From Candidatus Microgenomates bacterium (GTDB lineage: Bacteria > Patescibacteriota > Microgenomatia > 2-02-FULL-39-11), in assembly GCA_022866885.1 (NCBI GenBank), contig JALHWS010000085.1:1-7260 (forward strand): a stretch of 7,260 bases of DNA, in the 5' to 3' direction. The notes below the pieces were generated by a model. It did not search any database and had not been told where the DNA came from. It was given only the letters and a program-made list of their open reading frames with translations. A program made the translations under genes and the position numbers. How positions within the stretch are numbered: the stretch's first letter is position 1; each line of letters opens with the position of its first letter. Positions 1 to 4,744 of the stretch are shown here, piece by piece.

Positions 1-269
1 ACAAATAAGGTAAAAATGACTATAAGACATATGGTAACTATACTAGAGGCTTTCTTACCCAAAAATGAGGTGATTTTGGCGATCAAATTTACCAGAATAC
101 TGACGTTCATGCCGGAAAGGGCGATGATATGCAAAGTGCCGGTTACGACAAGGGCATTGTATAAATCTTTCGGCATAGTCGCTTTTACTCCGAAGAGAAT
201 GCCGCCAAGAAGCGAAGCCTGCGGTTCGGGAAGAAGGGAATTGATGATGGAGAGGAAAGGATTGGACAT
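1..269 (-). CDS. comEC: ComEC/Rec2-family DNA uptake channel, N-terminal part (runs off left edge)
   Basis: Only the first 89 codons are in the window; the frame is open to the left edge. ComEC is the polytopic inner-membrane channel that moves single-stranded DNA into the cytoplasm during natural transformation. The visible part matches the start of the Competence domain: a Leu/Gly-rich helix around residues 13-30 (LLPEPQASLLGGILFG) followed by the family signature at about 45-58, here GTLHIIALSGMNVSIL, equivalent to the usual G-x-x-H-L-L-A-I-S-G-x-H-V. Next come Lys/Gly residues and a hydrophobic helix. The ATG follows the TAA of the upstream membrane gene with no bases between them, so translation is probably coupled. 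Many ComEC proteins carry an N-terminal DUF4131/OB-fold region before this domain; here the protein begins almost directly with it. The metallo-beta-lactamase-like domain, if present, would be outside the window. Family assignment is firm; completeness is unknown. Confidence 0.88.
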   Translation of the reverse strand, partial: MSNPFLSIINSLLPEPQASLLGGILFGVKATMPKDLYNALVVTGTLHIIALSGMNVSILVNLIAKITSFLGKKASSIVTICLIVIFTLF

Positions 270-1037
270 TTATACACTCAGTATTTTGGCCAAAAAGCGG
301 AGTCTTCTCTTGTGACCAAGCCTGGTGAAAATCAAAACCTGCCGAATGGCAAAAGAGATCAGGAAACTGGCAAAAACCGTCGTGATAAAGAATTTAACAG
401 GATAATATCTGTTGTTCAGTTTCAAAACCCGGGATATATTGAGGATAAGCCCCAAAAGGATAAAAACAAGAAAAACCAACGGCTTGTTGTAACCGCCAAA
501 CCACTCGTCGGTATAAAGGATCATTTTACAGAGAGAAAAACCGCAGATTATACCCGCCAGGATTATTAATAAGATATTGGATGAAAACATCGGAATGTTC
601 AACGGATGATTGATTTCCAGAATACAAAGCATAAAAATGGCAAAAAAGCCGTTAAAATAAGCCATATAATGACTGAACTTATTATGAAGCATCTCATTTA
701 TTTTATGGGCATCTGATTTTTTCTCGGCGGAAAGAAAACGCCAGAGCACTTTTGCCGTAAAATGAACACCCAAACCAATGGCCACGTAGATCATAAAAAG
801 AGTCAAAACCCCCAAAATGTCAAAATCATCCATCGGGATAAAAGGGATTTTTTCCCGGTCAAGGATATTGCCGGTAAGGATATACCAGCCGGCAAATATA
901 CCGACCGGAATACCCATAATCATTATCCAGTCGATTAAGGGAATATTTTTTAATACTTTTTTTTCGAGCCGGGATTGCCGGTGGGATAAAATCCCCAGAA
1001 GAGAAACAAAAGCAAGAAGAAGGATACCGGCTAGCAT
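270..1037 (-). CDS. Polytopic membrane protein of unknown function between comEA and comEC
   Basis: A 255-residue, very hydrophobic protein with about seven predicted transmembrane segments, roughly at residues 2-18, 33-55, 72-97, 120-141, 150-170, 184-202 and 211-235. Basic loops (KKVLKN, RFLSAEKKSD, GHKRRLRF) alternate with them. I see no recognisable catalytic motif, no signal-peptide cleavage site and no soluble domain. I do not recognise the family. The gene sits between comEA and comEC on the same strand and its TAA abuts the comEC ATG, so co-expression with comEC is very likely; this suggests, but does not show, a role in DNA uptake or channel assembly. It occupies the position of comEB in the Bacillus comE operon but is unrelated to that deaminase. 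The ATG at 1037 is preferred because a hydrophobic helix begins at once and the upstream sequence belongs to an inverted-repeat element. No Shine-Dalgarno site is evident. Confidence 0.8.
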   Translation of the reverse strand: MLAGILLLAFVSLLGILSHRQSRLEKKVLKNIPLIDWIMIMGIPVGIFAGWYILTGNILDREKIPFIPMDDFDILGVLTLFMIYVAIGLGVHFTAKVLWRFLSAEKKSDAHKINEMLHNKFSHYMAYFNGFFAIFMLCILEINHPLNIPMFSSNILLIILAGIICGFSLCKMILYTDEWFGGYNKPLVFLVFILLGLILNISRVLKLNNRYYPVKFFITTVFASFLISFAIRQVLIFTRLGHKRRLRFLAKILSV

Positions 1038-1043
1038 TGTTAT

Positions 1044-1176
1044 TTAATATACGCTCGCAGACAAAATTTTCTTGCTCCGCTACTCGCTCGAGACGAAGCG
1101 TTCTTCCATCCATAATCTCTACTTCTCTCGCTCAAAAAGCGATCTGCGAAAATTTTGCCATGCTCGCATATATTAA
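1044..1176. repeat. MITE-like element with imperfect terminal inverted repeats
   Basis: This 133-bp block fills nearly the whole spacer between comEA and the membrane gene. Its ends are imperfect inverted repeats of about 29 bp. The left end (1044-1072) begins TTAATATACGC and contains CAAAATTTTC. The right end (1148-1176), read in reverse complement, begins TTAATATATGC and contains CAAAATTTTCG. The interior contains a 5-bp stem (TCGCT/AGCGA) near 1130-1145 and repeated GCTCG/CGAGC words. It has no convincing coding capacity and no clear target-site duplication. It could be a non-autonomous transposable element or a palindromic intergenic repeat. Whether it recurs in the genome cannot be judged from this window. 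Confidence 0.5.
1046..1051 (-). promoter_or_regulatory. Possible -10 box just upstream of the comEA-comEC interval membrane gene
   Basis: On the minus strand a TATATT hexamer ends 8 bases before the ATG at 1037. If used, it would give a transcript with almost no 5' leader. The hexamer lies inside the terminal inverted repeat of the adjacent element, so the element could supply a promoter for the membrane gene and comEC. There is no convincing -35 box. It may be only AT-rich sequence. Confidence 0.3.
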
Positions 1177-1189
1177 TCATTTTACGCAA

Positions 1190-1825
1190 TTAATAAACAG
1201 TAAGCAAATCTTTGATTTTTTCGTAAACGCTTGCCGTCACCACTTTCCGGCTTTTAAGCTCATCTACAGACTGGTAAGGCCGGCCGGCAATAATCTTTCC
1301 GGCTGTCACCGGACCGATACCGGGAAGAGCTTCCAGTTCTACTTGGGAAGCGGAGTTGAGGCTGAAAGTTTTTTTAGAAGATAAGTCGCCCGAGTTACTT
1401 AAGTTGTTTAAAGATTTACCGGAAGACACTTCTTTCGTCGACGGAATATAGATTTTACCCCCGTCGACCAGCTTGGCCGCCTGATTGAGATTTTTGGCGA
1501 CCCAGTCATGATCGGCAGAAGAAGAAAGCCCGCCGGCCAAAGCGATGACATCGGCAATCCGGCTCCCCTCCTCCAGCGAAAATATGCCGGGAGAAACTAC
1601 TGCTCCCTGAAGATCAACTTTTATCCTTGTGTTGGCCGAAGATGACGCTTCTGTTTCAAAAAGTACCGAAGCAGTATCTTTCTGGTTTTTCAAAAGTAAA
1701 ATAATGGCTGCTAAAAACAAACAGATACCGATGATGCCTAGAATAAACGGAAATTTATAAAAAGAGAAAAGTTCCTGAAGTTTGTCGAAATTGATAATCG
1801 AAGAGTCGTCCTGATCATTCACCAT
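1190..1825 (-). CDS. comEA: ComEA-type competence DNA-binding protein (SLBB + helix-hairpin-helix)
   Basis: This 211-residue protein has the ComEA architecture. Residues 1-25 are a short cytoplasmic N-terminus, and about 26-45 form one transmembrane anchor (ILGIIGICLFLAAIILLL). Residues 46-66 are a linker. About 67-130 form an SLBB domain (VDLQGAVVSPGIFSL, ADVIALAGGL, KLVDGGKIYIPS). A Ser/Asn-rich linker follows, and then a C-terminal helix-hairpin-helix domain from about 155 to 211, with LNSASQVELEALPGIGPVTA as the core DNA-binding signature and SVDELKSRKVV after it. ComEA is membrane-anchored, faces outward, binds incoming double-stranded DNA without sequence specificity and passes it to ComEC. 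The ATG lies 5 bases after the leuS stop codon, so the gene is probably co-transcribed with leuS. There is no obvious Shine-Dalgarno site. The domain order and length are normal for the family; I am confident of the identity. Confidence 0.92.
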   Translation of the reverse strand: MVNDQDDSSIINFDKLQELFSFYKFPFILGIIGICLFLAAIILLLKNQKDTASVLFETEASSSANTRIKVDLQGAVVSPGIFSLEEGSRIADVIALAGGLSSSADHDWVAKNLNQAAKLVDGGKIYIPSTKEVSSGKSLNNLSNSGDLSSKKTFSLNSASQVELEALPGIGPVTAGKIIAGRPYQSVDELKSRKVVTASVYEKIKDLLTVY

Positions 1826-1830
1826 AATAA

Positions 1831-4569
1831 TTAGGAGATGACGAAATTGATAAGACGGCCGGGAACGAAGATTACTTTGCGGATCGTCATACCGACCAGA
1901 TATTTTTTTATTTTTTCTGAAGTTTTTGCTTCTTCTTCTACTTTATTCTGAATTCCAGATTCTGAATTCTGAATTTTAATTATTTCTCTCGTCTTGCCAT
2001 TCACCTGAATCACCATCGTCACTTCTTCTTCCACCAGATATTTTGGGTCATATAAAGGCCAGGGGTGCAGATGGATAGAACTTAGTTTATCTAATTGTTC
2101 TAATTTGGTTAAATGAAATTTATGCCATAGTTCTTCCGTCATATGCGGAGCAAAAGGAGCCAACATCAAAAGCAAGCTTTTAATGTGGTTGTTAGTTATA
2201 AGTTGTAAGTTGTCAGTTAATTGGTTTACAAACTCCATAATATGGGCGATGGCGGTGTTGTAGCGGAAATTTTCCAAATCCTCGGTCACTTCCTTGATGG
2301 TATGGTGCATGACACGCCTCAGCGTGTCATCCTGAGGAGTTCCGGTATTCCGGAACGACGAAGGATCCCCTGCATTTTCAGAAATACGATCGGGATTCTT
2401 CTCCCGACTTGCCGTCGGGATCAGAATGACGGAAAAAACAAGTCTCCAGACTCTTCCCAGGAAACGGTACATGCCGGCAATGCCGGTGTCGCGGAAATCG
2501 CCGCCCTGGTCAAAGGGACCCAGAAACATAAGGTAAGTCCGAAGAGCATCAGCGCCGTATTTTGCAATATAAACATCAGGAATAACGACATTACCGCGAC
2601 TTTTGCTCATCTTCGCCCCTTCGGCAATAATCAAACCGTGGGCGTAGAAACGGCTGAATGGCTCCTCAAAGTCTATATATCTCCAATCTTTGAGAGCCAT
2701 AGTGACGAACCGGGCATAAAGAAGATGTAAAACCGTATGCTCTGCCCCGCCGATGTATTGGGTGACGGGAAGCCACCGCCGTGTAATCTCATGATCCCAC
2801 GGAAGTTGCTTACTGATTCCTCCACCATCCGAGGAGTCCCTTCGGGCCACCTCGGAGGTGTCTGTATCGCTCTTTTGTTCTATGTTCTTTGTTTTATGTT
2901 CTATGTTTACACTCGGATATCTCAAAAAATACCACGAACTGTCTAAAAATGTATCACAAACATCCGTCTCCCTCTTAGCCTCTCCACCGCATTTGGGACA
3001 TTTCGTTTTGACAAATGAAGATAGTTTAGCCAAAGGGCCTTTACCCGTCCCCTCCGGTTTCCAATCCTCAAGATCAGGCAGCAATACCGGAAGTTGATCT
3101 TCGGGAACCGGTTGCCAGCCGCAAACCGGGCAATTAATCATGGGTATCGGCGCACCCCAGTAGCGCTGTCTGGAAATACACCAGTCACGGAGTTTATATT
3201 CTATAACCCTTTTTCCACACCCTTTTTCTACAAAATAATCCATGATTATTTTTGTCGCTTCATGAATATCTTTCCCGTCAAGGAAGCTTGAGTTTATCAT
3301 CGTCCCTTCTTCTTCCTGTATCTGCTCTTCCCTGGTAATCTCTGTCTTATCACCGTCTTTCCCAACCACAACTCGGATAATCGGCAGGTTAAATTCTTTG
3401 GCAAATTGAAAATCGCGAAGATCATGTCCCGGTACCCCAACCACCGCGCCGGTACCGACATGGCCTAAAACAAAATCAGTGATATAAATAGGCATTTTAT
3501 TGTTTGTCAGTTGATTGATGGCGTAGAAGCCGGTAAAGACGCCGGTTTTCTTCCGACCTTCGGCGATGCGATCCATCTCGCTTTTACTTTTAGCGCGTTC
3601 AACATAATCTTTTATCTCCTTTACTTTAATGTCATTCCGGACCCGCTTCGCCGTAGCTTCAGCGAGGCGAGCTTGATCCGGAATCTTTTTAGGATCCTGA
3701 AACAAGTTCAGGATGACGTTGACAAATGGGTGTTCCGGGGCCAAAACCACAAAAGTAGCACCGAAGTTAGTATCAGGTCGGGTGGTAAAACAAGATATGG
3801 TATTTGGGGTAATGGTAATTGGATTATTGGATAATTGTGTAATTGAATAATTTATTATTATTCCTTCTTTCTTCCCGATCCAATTCCGCTGGCCGATCTT
3901 CACTTTATCACTCCACTGGAAAGACTGCTTAAAAGTATTTTGCAAAAGTTTCTCCGCGTAGTCGGTGATTTTGAAAAACCACTGCTCCATCTCCCGCTTC
4001 TCCACTTGAGACTTACAGCGTTCACATAAACCGTTGATCACTTGTTCGTCCGCCAGAACAGTTTTACATGAGGGACAAAAATTAAGCGGAGATTTCTTCC
4101 GGTAAGCCAACCCGTGCTTGAACATCTGGACGAAAATCCACTGGGTCCAACGGTAGTAATCCGGGTCATAAGTTTCCAATGTATTTTTAAAAGCAAAACC
4201 GTTACCGATGGCATGAAGCTGTCGGTAATAATTTTTGGCGCTGATTTTAGCCTGCTCTTTGGGATGACGGCCGACTTTGAGGGCGTAATTTTCGCTGTGG
4301 ATGCCGAAACCGTCCAGCCCGATCGGCTCAAAAACATCAAAACCTTTCATTCTTTGGTACCGGCCGTTGATATCCGCGCCGGTGAAAGCGTACATATTGC
4401 CCACATGAAGGCCTTCTGCTGAAGGGTACGGAAACATCATCAGATTGTAATATGGTTTCTTAGCACTCTTCAGGTCCGGCTGATAAACACCCTGTTTCTC
4501 CCAATACTGACGCCATTTCTGTTCAAAAGAAGTCGGATTAAAAGATGGACTTTGTTTTTCTGGTTTCAT
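1831..4569 (-). CDS. leuS: Leucyl-tRNA synthetase, enlarged by in-frame repeat insertions
   Basis: Class I synthetase that charges tRNA-Leu in the cytoplasm; 912 residues from the ATG at 4569. Seen: HIGH-type motif HVGN (55-58, after FPYPSAEGL); first zinc knuckle CPSC/CERC (165-168, 182-185); editing-domain TTRPDTNFGATF (262-273) and GVPGHDLRDFQFA (378-390) with its conserved aspartates; second zinc site CPVCG/CPKCGG (480-484, 524-529); KMSKS (653-657); anticodon-binding LMLAPFAPHMTEELW (801-815); C-terminal tRNA-binding tail to VPGRLINFVIS. The frame continues upstream to a TTG at 4713, but those 48 codons translate a palindromic repeat and overlap a -10 box, whereas the homologous region begins near residue 12. 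Segments absent from the family pattern as I recall it lie at 285-313, 554-586 and 714-748, with filler-like stretches at 241-256, 784-794 and 866-875. All are in frame and avoid catalytic motifs, so the enzyme is probably active. Confidence 0.97.
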   Translation of the reverse strand: MKPEKQSPSFNPTSFEQKWRQYWEKQGVYQPDLKSAKKPYYNLMMFPYPSAEGLHVGNMYAFTGADINGRYQRMKGFDVFEPIGLDGFGIHSENYALKVGRHPKEQAKISAKNYYRQLHAIGNGFAFKNTLETYDPDYYRWTQWIFVQMFKHGLAYRKKSPLNFCPSCKTVLADEQVINGLCERCKSQVEKREMEQWFFKITDYAEKLLQNTFKQSFQWSDKVKIGQRNWIGKKEGIIINYSITQLSNNPITITPNTISCFTTRPDTNFGATFVVLAPEHPFVNVILNLFQDPKKIPDQARLAEATAKRVRNDIKVKEIKDYVERAKSKSEMDRIAEGRKKTGVFTGFYAINQLTNNKMPIYITDFVLGHVGTGAVVGVPGHDLRDFQFAKEFNLPIIRVVVGKDGDKTEITREEQIQEEEGTMINSSFLDGKDIHEATKIIMDYFVEKGCGKRVIEYKLRDWCISRQRYWGAPIPMINCPVCGWQPVPEDQLPVLLPDLEDWKPEGTGKGPLAKLSSFVKTKCPKCGGEAKRETDVCDTFLDSSWYFLRYPSVNIEHKTKNIEQKSDTDTSEVARRDSSDGGGISKQLPWDHEITRRWLPVTQYIGGAEHTVLHLLYARFVTMALKDWRYIDFEEPFSRFYAHGLIIAEGAKMSKSRGNVVIPDVYIAKYGADALRTYLMFLGPFDQGGDFRDTGIAGMYRFLGRVWRLVFSVILIPTASREKNPDRISENAGDPSSFRNTGTPQDDTLRRVMHHTIKEVTEDLENFRYNTAIAHIMEFVNQLTDNLQLITNNHIKSLLLMLAPFAPHMTEELWHKFHLTKLEQLDKLSSIHLHPWPLYDPKYLVEEEVTMVIQVNGKTREIIKIQNSESGIQNKVEEEAKTSEKIKKYLVGMTIRKVIFVPGRLINFVIS
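1945..1974 (-). repeat. Short-word repeat inside the leuS C-terminal domain
   Basis: Thirty bases built from three close copies of ATTCTGAAT-like words (minus strand: ATTCAGAATTCAGAAT, then TCTGGAATTCAGAAT). They encode IQNSESGIQN, residues 866-875 of LeuRS. They lie in a loop of the C-terminal domain between VNGKTREIIK and the helix VEEEAKTSEKIKKYL. The length is a multiple of three. It reads like intergenic filler kept in frame. Confidence 0.6.
2188..2226 (-). repeat. Low-complexity filler tract in leuS anticodon-binding domain
   Basis: The minus strand carries repeated ACTGACAACTTACAACTTA-like words and then TAACTAACAAC. They encode about NQLTDNLQLITNN (782-794 of LeuRS), a loop between the helix ending IMEFVN and the helix LLLMLAPFAPHM. 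The repeated AACTTA/TAACTA units do not look like ordinary codon usage in the rest of the gene. It may be a captured noncoding tract or just a degenerate loop. Confidence 0.45.
2309..2330. repeat. Perfect 9-bp stem hairpin abutting the 105-bp palindromic element
   Basis: ATGACACGC (2309-2317) pairs with GCGTGTCAT (2322-2330) across a CTCA loop. The right arm overlaps the first bases of the neighbouring element (GTCAT at 2326), so the hairpin looks like part of, or a nested copy within, the same repeat family. In LeuRS it encodes the stretch TLRRVMH. Confidence 0.65.
2326..2430 (-). repeat. 105-bp palindromic element inserted in frame in leuS (35 codons)
   Basis: The element is bounded by GTCAT (2326-2330) and ATGAC (2426-2430). 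It contains two internal hairpins: GTTCCGG/CCGGAAC (2339-2345 with 2350-2356, loop TATT) and TCCCGAC/GTCGGGA (2402-2408 with 2414-2420, loop TTGCC). On the coding strand it reads from Val-Ile to Asp-Asp, residues 714-748 of LeuRS, between GRVWRLVFS and RRVMHHTIKEVTED. LeuRS homologues, as I recall them, have only a short linker here. No stop codon is introduced and its length is divisible by three. Confidence 0.72.
2812..2910 (-). repeat. 99-bp repeat-like insertion in leuS: hairpin plus T-rich filler (33 codons)
   Basis: The segment has two parts. At 2829-2855 an imperfect hairpin pairs CCGAGGAGTCCC with GGGCCACCTCGG around a TTC loop (10 of 12 positions pair). At about 2873-2909 there is a run of TGTTCTATGTT/TTTGTTTTATGTT words. 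It encodes residues 554-586 of LeuRS (VNIEHKTKNIEQKSD, then a Ser/Asp/Gly-rich stretch), between DSSWYFLRYPS and LPWDHEITRRWLPV. The family normally has about ten residues here. The exact boundaries are approximate. Confidence 0.6.
3631..3717 (-). repeat. 87-bp palindromic element inserted in frame in leuS editing domain (29 codons)
   Basis: The element starts GTCATTCC (3631) and ends GGATGAC (3717). An inverted repeat ATTCCGGA/TCCGGAAT (3634-3641 with 3677-3684) encloses an imperfect inner stem, and a second hairpin CCTGAA/TTCAGG lies at 3696-3701 and 3707-3712. On the coding strand it encodes residues 285-313 of LeuRS, from VILNLFQDP to RVRND. It falls just after the editing-domain motif VLAPEHPFVN and before the helix KEIKDYVERAKSKSE. 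The segment is stop-free, a multiple of three long, and its Leu-Asn-Leu-Phe-Gln-Asp wording matches peptides I know from translated dispersed repeats. Confidence 0.75.
3802..3849 (-). repeat. Octamer-like filler tract in leuS editing domain
   Basis: The plus strand shows loosely 8-bp periodic words (GGTAATTG, GATTATTG, GATAATTG, TGTAATTG). They encode YSITQLSNNPITITPN, residues 241-256 of LeuRS, in the beta hairpin before FTTRPDTNFG. The words resemble the TTATTGGG octamers that encode the signal peptide of the secreted protein at 6269. It may be drifted filler or simply AT-rich coding sequence. Confidence 0.4.
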
Positions 4570-4590
4570 ATATAAATAATGATTTAGATT

Positions 4591-4665
4591 GTCATTGCGA
4601 TTCGCCGGCTGGCGAAGAAGCAATCCCGTCCGAGATTGCCACGTCGCTTCGCTCCTCGCAATGAC
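4591..4665. repeat. 75-bp palindromic repeat in the leuS leader
   Basis: Perfect 10-bp terminal inverted repeats, GTCATTGCGA (4591-4600) and TCGCAATGAC (4656-4665), enclose two further stems: TTCGCC/GGCGAA (4601-4606 with 4611-4616) and GCAATC/GATTGC (4620-4625 with 4634-4639). The DNA or RNA could form a multi-arm cruciform. It lies between the minus-strand -10 box and the leuS ATG, so it would be transcribed in the leuS leader. Read on the minus strand it is stop-free (VIARSEATWQSR to NRND), a wording typical of translated dispersed repeats in many bacterial genomes. Confidence 0.8.
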
Positions 4666-4703
4666 ACTAGGTTTTGAAATAGATTCTGACTTAAGTTTCT
4701 TAA

Positions 4704-4712
4704 AGTATAACA
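4704..4712 (-). promoter_or_regulatory. Extended -10 promoter for leuS-comEA operon
   Basis: The minus strand reads TGTTATACT, a TG-n extended -10 with a 5 of 6 match to TATAAT. No good -35 lies at 17 bp. Transcription would start near 4697, giving a leader of about 128 bases that includes the 75-bp palindrome before the ATG at 4569. The box overlaps the TTG at 4713 that would start a longer leuS frame, which argues against that start. Confidence 0.55.
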
Positions 4713-4729
4713 AAAAAAGTCAAATATTG

Positions 4730-4738
4730 TGATATACT
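4730..4738 (+). promoter_or_regulatory. Extended -10 promoter giving a leaderless transcript for the 4745 gene
   Basis: TGATATACT is an extended -10 (TG-n-TATACT). It ends 6 bases before the ATG at 4745, so initiation at the usual distance falls on or next to the A of the start codon. That and the absence of a Shine-Dalgarno site suggest a leaderless mRNA. It is back to back with the leuS promoter, with 17 bases between the two motifs. Confidence 0.55.
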
Positions 4739-4744
4739 AATTTT

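Noticed and set aside
16..569. Plus-strand open frames of 99 and 85 codons
   Set aside because: They lie opposite comEC and the membrane-protein gene, whose minus-strand frames carry the recognisable motifs and transmembrane pattern.
1127..1147. Short hairpin TCGCT/AGCGA as a rho-independent terminator after comEA
   Set aside because: The stem is only 5 bp and the T-run is in the loop rather than after the stem on either strand.
859..1384. Frames of 84 codons (minus) and 115 codons (plus) running through the comEA-membrane gene spacer
   Set aside because: Both cross the inverted-repeat element and overlap well-supported genes in another frame; no start or product can be defended.
2221..2730. 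169-codon plus-strand open frame opposite leuS
   Set aside because: It is antisense to conserved LeuRS motifs, including KMSKS, and its translation has no domain-like character; it is a shadow of leuS codon bias.
1831..4569. leuS as a pseudogene disrupted by insertions
   Set aside because: All insertions keep the frame, no stop codon occurs, and every catalytic, zinc and tRNA-binding motif I looked for is present.
2326..4665. CRISPR array as an explanation for repeated GTCAT/ATGAC sequences
   Set aside because: The copies are only three, unequally spaced by hundreds of bases, of different length and inside a gene; there are no spacers or cas genes.
4570..4713. Upstream extension of leuS to a TTG start at 4713 (48 extra residues)
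   Set aside because: The extension translates the 75-bp palindrome, has no family similarity, and its start codon overlaps the -10 box. The ATG at 4569 fits the normal LeuRS N-terminus.
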